A stretch of 64,000 bases of DNA from Polytrichum commune. Lineage: Eukaryota; Streptophyta; Polytrichopsida; Polytrichales; Polytrichaceae. Under the pieces are notes generated by a model. That model had not been told where the DNA came from and did no database searches. It worked only from the letters and a program-made list of their open reading frames with translations. Below are positions 24,331 through 34,787 of this stretch, piece by piece (positions within the stretch are counted from its first letter, which is position 1; each line of letters opens with the position of its first letter). The position numbers were made by a program, and so were the translations under genes. The stretch lies in assembly GCA_950295325.1 (NCBI GenBank), contig OX485803.1, positions 10,600,001 to 10,664,000 on the forward strand, in the 5' to 3' direction.

Positions 24331-26190
24331 CATCCTCCCATGGCTGCATCATACATTAGAATCCTTCTATCCTAAAAGAATCGTGTGACATGTTTGGGTC
24401 TTTCCCCTCAAACTAACTCATGTTTGTTGGTATGATCGGTTGCAGGTTGTTCCCAGCCCTAAACCTCCACGGTCCGCCACGTCCACCAAGTTGGAGTGTT
24501 TCTACGCCATGTGTAGAAATGCCAGACATTCCACTTCGTCGTATTCGAATTCTTCCTCCTATAATTCAGGCGCTCGACGGACTCCAAAATGTGTTATGGT
24601 GGGCCCAGGTCCTAACCTTGGCTATAGTCGCGGGACAAAGATTTTCAAGATTGTTGAGGCGATGCGAGCAAAATAATTGGCGGCAAAAGAAAAAGATGCG
24701 GTCTCGAAGGCTAGATAAGCCATCGTAGGCGTAGCATTGCACGTAGGCGGGATGATTTTAGGTCACACTATCCAATGGATTTGTGGTGTTAGTATGCTAT
24801 TCAATTTACATGCCATACATTGTATATTTTGTTTGCAATAATATGAGTGTTATACGATTTCCCTTTCAATATGGTCTAATGTTTGGATTGTCCTACCTAA
24901 ACCATCTTGATATGAGTTCTTAATTGGGTTCTTGGTATGAACACCCGCTTCAAAGTATTTCCATCTTACAACATTCTTCAATATGTGTTCCATTCTATCC
25001 TTGTTCTTATGTTTGTAAATGTCTCAAAATGCCAAAAAAATCCCAAATTAACGTTTATAGTGTTTTTCTTTTAATTAAGGCTCAAGGTTCGTGGTATATT
25101 TTTGAACTTGTCAATCAAGAAGGTCAGAACGTACTGAAGTGTTATACAAATTGAAAATATATTATTATTATTTAGATGATTTCGTGTCCTAAATAGTACA
25201 AGAGATCATGAATTAGTCCACACGGTTAACTGTATCAAGTGTCATGTGCACTATTTGCGAAGGGCCTAGTGTTATAGTCCTCTCTATGTAATATGGAGAG
25301 CTTTATTTTTTTATGCAAGGCAATAAGTATTCCACTGTAATGTATCCCTACTCAAGCAAGTTAAACGATTATTCACAATCACAATTATCTCACCATAAAC
25401 TTATTACATAAATAAACAATCATTTCCTGATCTAAAGGTTCACCACCCAACCTAGAGGCACATACAAAACATAAACATGTGCTCTCTTTCCACGGAGCCA
25501 TATCTATATATAGTATATGAGGAATATTCTAGATGTCTCAAGTCTTTTTAATGGGGAACAAGGCTCATTTTTGCACTTGCCACAAGCAAAAAGAAAAGCA
25601 TATAAAATCTGAAATTAATATTGCATGTCGAATAAAAAAAATGTAAAAATGCTTGTCACATTGAAAGGGAAAAAAGAAATTAGCCCAGCAAAATAAAGGT
25701 CCCCTCAACCATTACCCATCAACCATATCCCATAACTATTGGCAAATAATGTTGTATCCCATAATATGTGCGCCACACTTTGATTTCATAGTATCTTAGG
25801 AAATACGAATCAACTTATGCACCTACCTAACTGACCCCATTTTGGGTTTATGTTGAGCTTTTTTTGTACATGCTCTCATACTAGATTAAACTATATCTAT
25901 GATGGCAATTCCCAATTTGCAATCTCAAACTATTCTGGGAGCTTGCTAATGATCGAATTTGATTTACAACCATTGGCTATCTTGTAATACCATTTAGTTT
26001 GTTGGCTTTCTTGAGGTCAAGTGTTGGAGTGGATTTTGTATTATATGCCAATAATATTGGAGTTTTTCCAAGTGCGGGATGGTCATTGGTACCATCAAGC
26101 TACAACCTTCTAGTTTCAATTTATGCTTCATCTTGTGGTGGATGTGTTGGCAGAGCTAAATAACTTGAATAAAAAATTTATTTCAATACG
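24331..26190. other. Non-genic region
   Basis: No gene is seen. 25070-25510 is duplicated at 33752-34190, where it is fused to a GST exon. A shorter relative of its middle (CACTATTTGCGAAGG) occurs near 20820. ORFs at 24420-24728 are proline- and arginine-rich and unmatched. Confidence 0.45.
25070..25510. repeat. Duplicated block, copy 1 (mate 33752-34190)
   Basis: Colinear similarity includes GCAAGGCAATAAGTATTCC, CTGATCTAAAGGTTCACC and CCACCCAACCTAGAGGC. The mate ends at 34190 against GST exon 4 sequence, which fixes a recombination junction. No coding potential. Confidence 0.8.
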
Positions 26191-26350
26191 ACTTGGTTGA
26201 GATTTCAACAATTGGATCCACTTTGGATTCATCAAATTCTATTCATCAATTAAAGAGACATTTTTAATGTGGTCATAGACCTAACTGTGAACGATCAACC
26301 AAGAACTTGGGTCCATTTTTGTCTTGAGCTTGGTTGGCTAGTGTGCTAAG

Positions 26351-27345
26351 ATGGAGGGAAATGATGATGTTGAAGGCACATATCATCCTATGCTTATGAG
26401 CCGAATTTTCGGTTGGGAGGACACACTAGAAGAACGCAAGATGATGGCAGTTGTGTATGTGCAAGCAGTTGTGGATAGCTTGAACAAAAGGTTACTTGAT
26501 GTACCTATTTTCTACGCATCAAAACTTTTAAATCCAAAGCATTATCCAAGTGATGAAGAAGTTTGTATAACTAGGTTAAAGCAATGGTTGGAGAGATTAA
26601 TCATAAAATTTGGATTGATGGCGGTTGAAAGTGATGCAAGTAGAGTTGAGTTGCTTAAGTTTGTAGAAACTTTGAGGCATGTATGTCACAACAAACCATT
26701 GTGTAAGGCATGGCAATTTTGTGGGGGCATCAATGAGTGGTATATCAATGGGCCACTTCTCATGAACCTTTGGCAAAGAATACTTGACATTCCCTCAAGT
26801 ATTGCAATTTGTGAAAGGGAATTTTCAAAACAAAATACTATCAAGAGCCACTTCACGGGGAGGTCACTCCATTGTATAGTTGAACAACCACATGCAAACA
26901 TTTTACATGTAAAAAATCCTACCTTTTACATAAAGCATCACCAAAATGGGTCAAACTTTTATCAATTTTTTTTCATGAGTAGTATACACGGTACCTATTA
27001 CATAGTAAAAAATAGTAACTAAATTTGATGATATGTTTTTTTTCCATAAAACAGATTGTTTTTAACTTGAATGACGCAAAATTGAGATAACAAATTACTA
27101 AAAAAATTGAAGCTGACTAAAAATTTCAAAAAATTTACAAAATATACTATCAATGGTTATGTATATGTAGAAAAAATATCATAAATTTTAAAATATTATC
27201 TATGGCATGTAATATAGGGGTAGCAAACTTTGTTCACAGGTGGTGTTCAACTTGACAATGGAGTGACCTCCCCATGAGCCACTTGCAAGCTTCATTGAAG
27301 TTGGACACTTTAGATGCTTTGGTGCGAGTATCAAAATGCGGGATA
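26351..27345 (+). pseudogene. hAT transposase C-terminal remnant, split by a MITE
   Basis: 26351-26853 reads MEGNDDVEGTYHPMLMSRIF...GWEDTLEERKM... and then the hAT dimerisation region LWQRILDIPSSIAICEREFSKQ..IKSHF. A MITE (26854-27275) interrupts it. The last residues resume at 27285 as LQASLKLDTLDALVRVSKCG, a usual hAT C-terminus. The ORF appears to continue to 27022 only because the MITE is open in that frame, so the apparent 223-aa protein is chimeric. The copy in the second duplication (49300-49520) has lost most of the 5' part. The N-terminus and catalytic core are missing. Confidence 0.8.
26854..27275. mobile_element. MITE with CACGGGG / CCCCAT ends (copy 2, 422 bp)
   Basis: The ends GGGGAGGTCACTCCATTGT and their complement form a long inverted repeat, about 30 bp with few differences. 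A perfect 9-bp duplication GAGCCACTT flanks it (26845-26853 and 27276-27284). It lies inside the hAT remnant. The matching site in the second duplication copy (49452-49471) is empty but carries a doubled target, which reads as an excision scar. It is homologous in reverse to 18122-18529. No coding capacity. Confidence 0.9.
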
Positions 27346-28023
27346 GAGTTGGTGATAATGAATTGGAGGGCACTATTTGATTTATGGCCCAACATGAGGA
27401 ACCGAAGAGTTCTTACATTGGATTAAAAATTGTAAGGAGTTCACACTTCTCTACATTTATTTCTGAAAGAATATGATTTGTTCTTCAAATTTGTGTGAAA
27501 AGTTTAGACTTTCTCAACCCGTCATTTGGAACATAGTTTTTGATGTTGGATGTCACATTCAAATGAAGGCCAAAAAAAAAGGAACACGTCACATGAAATG
27601 AAGGTGGACCTGTAAAAAAACGAGCATTGATGGGGAACATCATATTCAATAAGTTGAGTTACACATATGGTTTTTAGATTAATTCACCTATAAAACACTA
27701 CATTCTAAATTTTCTTAAAGCTTCATATGGGATTTCATTCCACTGTGGCAACTTTTCTAATGACATTTCTCATGAATAAGTTTACAAGTAATGTCGTCCC
27801 AACTTGCTTTTGGTTCCAACCACTTCTAGTTCAGTATATTCCGCAACCTAGAATTGGATGGAAAACCACTTCGCAAGTGACACTTATTGCAACATTGTGA
27901 ATCTATAATGCCTACACACTACTTTTAGAAGGAATGACAAACGATGTTAGGTTTACAATAAGACAAATGATATGACAAAGAGTATTAGGTTCACAATTAC
28001 AATTGGTGGCACTAAGTACACTA

Positions 28024-28694
28024 CACAAAATACGATATTTAGTGTTTGATTATATTTAGTGTTGTTACCACCCTACCATGCTCAACGCTATTTTTCAATT
28101 CTTTGAAAATTAGTGTTAGACATAAATGTGCCGCTGCCTTCCCTACTACCACCTCCCTTATTATATCCTCTTTTTTTCATATCCTTACTAACACTAAATT
28201 CAAACATGTAGCTTCCACATATTACCATAGTTGATATTTAGTGTTTGAGTTTACATTTAATGTTACTTAGTTTCATAGGGTTATTGCTCGGGGGGGGGGG
28301 GCAGTGTGTTAGAAAGTTAAGGATATAGGTGCGAACAACCACTATTTTATAGGGGGGTATTACTTTCAATTCTCTTCTTTTTTCCACATGCTATCATTAT
28401 GTAAATTTCTACTTTGGGTTAATAGAAAATTGGCTTGCATTACTTATAATTCCAAATTCCCTATTATTCCATACCCTATAGTACTTTAAAGATGTCCAAT
28501 GGCATTTTTGATACCCTATATTACTCTTAAGTCCAATTATAAATTTTTGCCCCCATGTTTTAAAAATACCCTATCATTTGTTTGCACGTATATAGCTACT
28601 CCAACCAATGACTACCCCCCCCCCCCGAGGGTTATTGATATTTAGTGTGTGCGTTCGTATTTAGTGTATCAAACACTGAATATCATATTTTGTG
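28024..28694. mobile_element. TA-duplicating MITE (671 bp) carrying a nested hAT-type MITE
   Basis: The left end CACAAAATACGATATTTAGTG and right end (other strand) CACAAAATATGATATTCAGTG form a 27-bp inverted repeat with two mismatches. TA flanks it at 28022-28023 and 28695-28696. The second duplication copy gives the empty site TACACTAGATAGTG (around 50240), with one TA, which fixes the borders. The TA target fits the Tc1/mariner superfamily. About half of the element is a second insertion at 28287-28629. Confidence 0.9.
28287..28629. mobile_element. Nested hAT-type MITE with 12-G tips (343 bp)
   Basis: The element starts CTCGGGGGGGGGGGG (12 G) and ends with its exact complement, CCCCCCCCCCCCGAG. 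A perfect 8-bp duplication GGTTATTG flanks it (28279-28286 and 28630-28637), as for hAT elements. It lies wholly inside the TA-type MITE, so it arrived later. No ORF of note. Confidence 0.9.
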
Positions 28695-30618
28695 TAGATA
28701 GTGTAGTTCCAAGTTCCTATACATTGTTGCGGTGCTCATCGCATTCAAGATTGTGAGAATTCATGCCCACATCATCTTGCTGTGGCAAGTAAAAACCTTG
28801 AGTGGAGCATAGAAGCATTGCCAAATACCTGTTCGTAAGAAGAACCCTATCATCCGCACTTCTCATTATCTCACGATGAGCAATTTGAATCTCAATCCAT
28901 TCGGGCAACAAATTTCTATCAACTTCATTGCATTGTCAAGACAACATTGCCAACTTTTGAACTACATTCTTTTGTAGTTTCTCTCATCAATTCATCCGCT
29001 TCATACTGTTTACTGCCAATGACAGTGGGTTCTTTCAAGTTGCTGATGAATACTTTGATGTTTAAGATATGGGGATGGCCTCATATTCGGGAAAGTGTCT
29101 GTCACCTTTCTTTAGGAAATCAATACACCTCTTGAATATTGTAGGTATCTAGAGATATCATCACAATGCATAAAAAATGGCATACACGCACTAACTTGGA
29201 TCAAAGTTGCATACATGAATCGACTATGGCGGGCCAAAGAATAACCTTTGAATGACAATCCTCATCAGTAATTCTATGAATCATCAGCCTCAACACTTTC
29301 ATTACGCTTGTGTGGCAAGATCTCAACTCGTCGTAGTCTAATGAATGTCCTCATCGTATCGGATATATGCTTGTTATTAGTTGGTCATCCCTGACCTTGC
29401 GGCTCTCTCACATCACAAGAAAGTGATTCTAACATTATCTTGCATCGTAGTTTAGCATGTGCTTTCAGCAATCTAAAACCCCAGCAAATGTCGGAGCACC
29501 ACTATTTCGACTTTCGGGAACATCCACGACCTTCAAAGCAATCTCAGGGGCTATTGTCCACTTCGCCTTGGCAGGGTTATCCAAATAAAATAAAACAAGA
29601 TGCTGCAAGATCGACTCCTTAATCAACTTCAGAAAATAACAGATTTGTGAGCACAACCCCTTGCAAACTAATAGTGCAAATGTGTTCGATTGGAACGAGC
29701 ATGTAATGATAAAACCTCAACTCGGTCACAGATACATGTGCATGCCAAGAGTACTATAAACCGCATTTGAGCATCAATATACAAGTGTCTTCTGATGACA
29801 GCCAAATTGAGTGTTGACATCATAAATTTCACTTGAAAACAATAAAATGTGAAGAACGCAAATGATCCAATCCGTTCCAAATCTATGCTAATAAGAATTA
29901 ACTCAGATCTACAAATGCCCTTGCACCACAGACGAAGGGTTTGTCACTGTAGAAACCCATGAGATTGACGAAAGGGCCCCATGTGACTGGGTCGGGGGAA
30001 GTCATAACACAATGATGACAAAGTGAGCTTATGGGAAACAAGTTGGCATTGGGTTGTGGGAAACGTTTAGGGTTAGGGTTAGCTACATTGTCTATGGAAT
30101 TTAGTGTCACTTACTATTTAGAATTATGCATGCTATAGCTTTTCACAATATATCTCATTTTTTACAAACAAAGAACACATAAGAACCCGCACCTATTCCG
30201 GACACTTTGCAAGTTTGGGTACTTCGAGTGATCCAAATTATAGGCTAATTATCTTATTGACAATTGACAATTCAAAGTGACTTCAGAAGTCATCCAACAC
30301 AAAGTAAATGAATCAAATTTCATTTTCTTGCATGGTATTAAAGTTAGTTCCCATGGCTCATTGTGGTCAGACATGGACATTCCTTTGTGCTGCTCATCTT
30401 GCTTATGCCCCACCTTTTGCCTTCCCAAAACTATGAGGATAATGGCTACAGGCACAATTTGGATCTGCAAATCATTTCACAGTCACACTAATTGCATGTT
30501 TCATCTCCTTAGAGAGGTAAGTGCACAGCTACAAGTGTCTGTTCAAGTAACATCTAAGAGCTCATGTAGGCTAATAAGTTCATATGTAGCAGGCATCATT
30601 CTCTATAACGCTAAGATA

Positions 30619-32281
30619 TCATGGAGTTTGTTGCTTCAGCCACTTGGCATTTAACTCCACAACCTTCTGGACTGCGGGTCGTGAAATTATGTTCTGAGCC
30701 CATGCAAGCACGTGAGGGTGGTTTCCATATGCTTCCGTCTTCAAGGTCGTCATTAGGAAGTTGAGATTTGGGGCGTGGAGAAGATCGGCGAGGGAGTATT
30801 CATCGCCAGCAATATACTTGTGCTTGGACAGCTGCGCCTCGTAAACGTCGAACACCGGCTTCAGCTTTACCAGCCCCTCAACAATAATTGCCTCGTTCAA
30901 AGGCCTTTTCGTCGCACCCGATATGTAAGACTCTACGACCATTGCGCTAACGACCGGGTTGAAGGTTTGGCTCTCCACTTCAGTCCATTGATTGATGATT
31001 GCCCTCCCTTTCAGGCTCTTGCCCAAGACCGGCACACCGTGGTCCTGGTACATCTCGGCAAAGTATCTTGCAATAGCTCGAGACTCTGCAATAAATCCAA
31101 CGAATAATAAAAAATTAGAGTTGTGGCTATGGCTATGGCTATAGCTATGGAGGCACTTCAAACATGATGGAGCGATGAGTGCCTTTGCTAGTCGCTAGGT
31201 TGAGGATATTACAAGAAATCCAATTGTGACATGCTAAGGATGTATGTCATTTAACATTGCAATCTGCGGCACTTCATCTTTGTGTAGACTATAGATCGTT
31301 GTGATTTTGACGCTCGGAGTGTAGGTGGTTGAGAACTTACCATAGAGTATGAAGTCGCCATCTTCAAGGCATGGTAGTAGTCCAAAGGGCTGACAAACAT
31401 AACACACAACATCAATGATTATTGAATCATACTTAATCTACTACCAACTAATTAAGTCCTCATAAAATTATTTAGTGATTTGGGCCCTCGGAATATAACA
31501 GTTGGTTGTTGTTGGGAGCTCCAATTAAAATGTGAGTCTCCCTGCACGACAATCTGAGCATGTGAGTGCCACATTTTGAGGACCCACTGAGCAAGCACTA
31601 AATGTTGAGTAATGTTAGGAATTCTTTATGGCACGATCAATGTCTAGAGCTACTTTAATTTAATCCCAAATTCTGAACCTCTACGTATTTTCAAGAATTA
31701 CACAAGTCTACAACTCAAGTATATTGTCATGATTACATTGGATATAAACTAAGTTACACATGTTTAGTAGTTGATATTCAACCAATATGGTGGGGTGCAC
31801 GGTTGAATCTCACCTGTATTGCTAGATATGCAGGGTTCTTCTGTTCCTCCTTGACCAGATCCACAAACACTAGCTCCAATACATCGTCAATGTCCACCTT
31901 CAAAATTCATTGAATGGTTAGATATGGATATGAGCATTACAGCTGACTCCATGGAATGCAATAGCAAGGACTGATGTCATACATGATGCACAAAATATCA
32001 AAACAAGACTCAAGCACGTCATTCTCGATGGACCTGCTCCTACCTAGTTGATCTGCTAGTAGCTGCCACCCATAGATGTACTCACAAGGCTTTTTTTAGT
32101 CCCTGTCTACGTTAGCGTTATGTAGTGACAAAGTAATTGTTGCTCTTTGAACGATGCATCAACCCTGACAGATGTTAGAATTTGCATTTGTGCATGGAAG
32201 TTGATATACCTCTGCCTCCAAGATGGGCAATATTGAACGCTGGACGTTGGTGGTGTTTGTGCCATATAGTTTCATCCCCAT
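30619..32281 (-). CDS. Phi-class glutathione S-transferase GST-C (4 exons, 223 aa)
   Basis: Minus-strand exons are 32281-32210, 31897-31814, 31389-31341 and 31085-30619, with the same lengths and phases as GST-A and GST-AG borders throughout. Exon 1 gives MGMKLYGTNTTNVQRSILPI, exon 2 VDIDDVLELVFVDLVKEEQ, exon 3 PFGLLPCLEDGDFILY, and the split codon restores the Glu of ESRAIARYFAEMYQDHG. The C-terminal domain has YSLADLLHAP. It should act in the cytosol as a glutathione conjugating enzyme. The expected catalytic Ser position is Thr10. It is the duplicate of GST-D; the exon 4 parts are clearly similar but differ at many residues, so the duplication is not recent. No stop or frameshift is visible. 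Confidence 0.9.
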
Positions 32282-33539
32282 GGCTGCAGCTCCACGCCTG
32301 TGTGTCCTGTTGTCTGTACGCAAAACAGAGCACAATTAGTTTCACTAAACCAGCACGAACTATATGGGGGCAACTCCACAAGGCATCACTGATCCATAAG
32401 CGCTTACACGTAACTAATATACTTGAGCAGAATCGTGCCAAAAAATGGCATCTACTCATGAATTGCTACTGCTTTAGGTTCAAGGGTCAAGGGATTCACT
32501 TGTGATATTTGGCAATCAGGAACGGGTCAGAATCACAGGGATTGCTAAGTCCCACCACTAGTTCTGGCCACTATCATTCAGTTTTATGGTCCACAAAAAT
32601 TATGATGACATACTTCAAATTCAGAGTCATAACTTCCATAACCATCTCGTGGAAAGAACGTCTAGTCAATGGTATATTCTAATTCCAAATTCATGGACTC
32701 TTAAACCAATGGCAAGACTACATAGTTCCTGTAGTGAATCGTGATGGACTCGAGAGCACCTAAAGTACGTACCAGAATTATTCACTTTGAGAAATAAGTC
32801 ACAGCAATTGTCTAAGAAAGTTGCACGAAAGTTAAGCCAAACATTTGACCTAATGCTCAGTGGAATATTACGGGCATGCACCCACCTTGCACAAGTGGCA
32901 GATTTTCAAATTCAAGCTCCACACACAAAGTTTGAGAATAATTAGCTCCAGCGTCCCCTCGAAAACAGCTTCAAGTCAAGAAAGAAATTTGAGGTTCTTG
33001 TGTGAGGACTCTGTTCGATGCTAGTAAAGCTCACAGCCAACTGGGTTGTATTGATATCTTGCTCTATCAGAATGTTGTCTTTATATTGGACGTGAATGCT
33101 GCCAATGTGGAAATATCAATTTGGAAACTCCCGGAACACCTTCCCACATCAATCTGTAATGAGGCCAAGTGTGCATCATATATAATGAAGCTTGACAACC
33201 CCCACTGCAATTTCATTCTGCATTAAGATAATCATGGTTTTGGCTCTTTGAATTCATGTCCAGGGTGGCTAAGTTAGGCCCAGGGAAGGCTCACTGGGAG
33301 CTTACTCGATTGTTATCCCTCTTGCAAGGGAAGCTCTTTAAGCAGAAGAGTCAACTCAAGTCTAACCATAAGCGTTGACTCAAGTCCACTAGGTAGCCAC
33401 CGGCAATGTTCTAAAATTTTGGGACCAATTCAGGAGCCAAGGTGGAAAGTGAGTGGTCTCAGGGTGCGTTTCTAGAGTTTTTCACACTAGAATCTGGTGG
33501 GCGAGCGGCCTACATGAAAACTCACCCTAAATAATTATT

Positions 33540-33710
33540 CTAAAGTCATTAGGCACTGATGTATGTAGAGGACTCAGACCCGTGCAGTCTGGTCCAAATC
33601 AAGACCGGAGAGTTGGGAAAGTGTTGGGTGAGTTGCCAGTGTATTTATGTCGGTCTAATTAGGGTATGTGAGCATGCTATATTCGGATAAGCACCCTTAG
33701 GTATATATGT
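33540..33710. repeat. Dispersed repeat, reverse mate of 42860-43010
   Basis: Shared stretches include ACTGGCAACTCACCCAACAC and CTGAGTCCTCTACATAC when read on the minus strand. Similar end sequence (GTAGATGGGTCTTAAATGGTT) also occurs near 43170 and near 19860. This may be LTR debris, but ends are not defined. Confidence 0.5.
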
Positions 33711-33751
33711 AGGGGGAGGAAGACCGGCACCATGGACATTAGGGTGTTGTA

Positions 33752-34190
33752 ATTAAGGCTAGGGGTTAGTGGTATATTTCTAAACTCGTCGATTAAGAAG
33801 GTGAGAATGTAGTGAAGTGTTCTATAAACTGAAAATATTTATATATATTTTATAGATGATTTCATTCCCTAAATAATATAAGAGATCATGAATTAGTCTA
33901 CATGGTTTACGGTATTTAGTGTCATGTGCATTATTTGCGAAGGGCCTAGTGTTATAGTGCTCTCTATGTACTATGGAGAGCTTTATTTTTTATGCAAGGC
34001 AATAAGTATTCCACTGTAATGTATCCCTATTGAAGTAAGTTAAACGACTTTTCACAATCACAATTATCTCACCATAAACTAATCTCATGAATTAACAATC
34101 ATTTCTTGATCTAAAGGTTCACCACCCAACCTAGAGGCACATACAAAACATAAACAATGATGTGTTTTCTTCCACGGAGCCATACCTATA
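33752..34190. repeat. Duplicated block, copy 2 (mate 25070-25510)
   Basis: It is colinear with 25070-25510 and ends at the junction with GST exon 4 sequence near 34191-34196 (CCTATATA followed by CTAAAACCAAATTAG). The two parts come from places 9 kb apart, in the same orientation, so the join is a recombination product. Confidence 0.8.
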
Positions 34191-34195
34191 TACTA

Positions 34196-34440
34196 AAACC
34201 AAATTAGAAGCGATACTGAATGTTTATGAAGTCCACTTGTCCAAGAACAAGTTCATTGCGGGTAACACATATTCTCCTGCCGATGCACTCCATGTTCCCC
34301 TCCTGAATAGATTGTTGAACAAGCAAAATGGAGTTTTCACCGGCCGCAGGCACGTATTGGCATGGGCCGAGGCTCTTAATTCACGCCCATCCTATAGAAA
34401 GACGTAGGAACTCAACTCAAAGTGGGTAAATCTCAGAGCT
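34196..34440 (+). pseudogene. psi-GST-F, 3' fragment of a GST-A copy
   Basis: This is the last half of exon 4 of GST-A (KTKLEAILNVYEVHLSKNKFIAG...YSPADALHVP...RRHVLAWAEALNSRP). It has a premature TAG where GST-A has CAG (after SYRKT) and lacks the final codons and stop. The GST-A 3' flank follows to 34785, where a pogo element is inserted. Exons 1-3 and the first half of exon 4 are absent. Confidence 0.9.
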
Positions 34441-34787
34441 GGATCTAATATCCATAGATATTATCCTCATATCTATGACCCCATGCATCAATTTAAAAAC
34501 GGGACCAAGTGGATGGCTCAACGACTTTACTTAGAGTATAGATAACTTAGGTGTAGAAGTAGTGATTGTAGTGTTCGACAGTTGCTTCTAAATTCTAGGT
34601 GAGACCCCTTTCCGTGCATATGTACTTGTGATGTCGATCATGCCAGCCACCAGATACGTGACCCAAAATTTATTCAGCTCAAACAGAGTGTACCAGCATG
34701 TGTATATGTACAATACAGACAGCTAGTGTTAAAAAATTCCTGCCGATATCATTTGGCTTCATTAATTTAGTTCATCCCTGGCGTGTA

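Larger units (their letters stand above)
27346..30618. other. Non-coding part of duplication copy 1
   Basis: Apart from the MITEs, this stretch is similar to 49520-53517 but has no gene I can support. A short telomere-like GTTTAGGGTTAGGGTTAG lies at 30064-30081. 30219-30510 is the single-copy form of the unit that is triplicated at 52391-53480; here its splice-acceptor-like TTGCAG reads TTGCAT. Confidence 0.5.
26191..33470. repeat. Segmental duplication, copy 1 (mate 49139-56228)
   Basis: Similarity to copy 2 starts at ACTTGGTTGAG (26191 and 49139) and ends at TGCGTTT (about 33470 and 56228). In order it contains a hAT remnant, non-coding sequence, and GST-C with its flanks. Copy 1 alone carries MITEs at 26854-27275 and 28024-28694. 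Copy 2 alone carries an insertion at 50787-51398 and a triplication at 52391-53480. Confidence 0.85.

Noticed and set aside
26854-27022. C-terminal part of the apparent 223-aa ORF starting at 26351
   Set aside because: This part is MITE sequence (homologous to 18122-18529), not transposase; the true hAT C-terminus resumes at 27285.
30064-30081. Telomere-like GTTTAGGGTTAGGGTTAG
   Set aside because: Only two to three imperfect units; the duplicate at about 52238 is also degenerate. Not a telomeric array.
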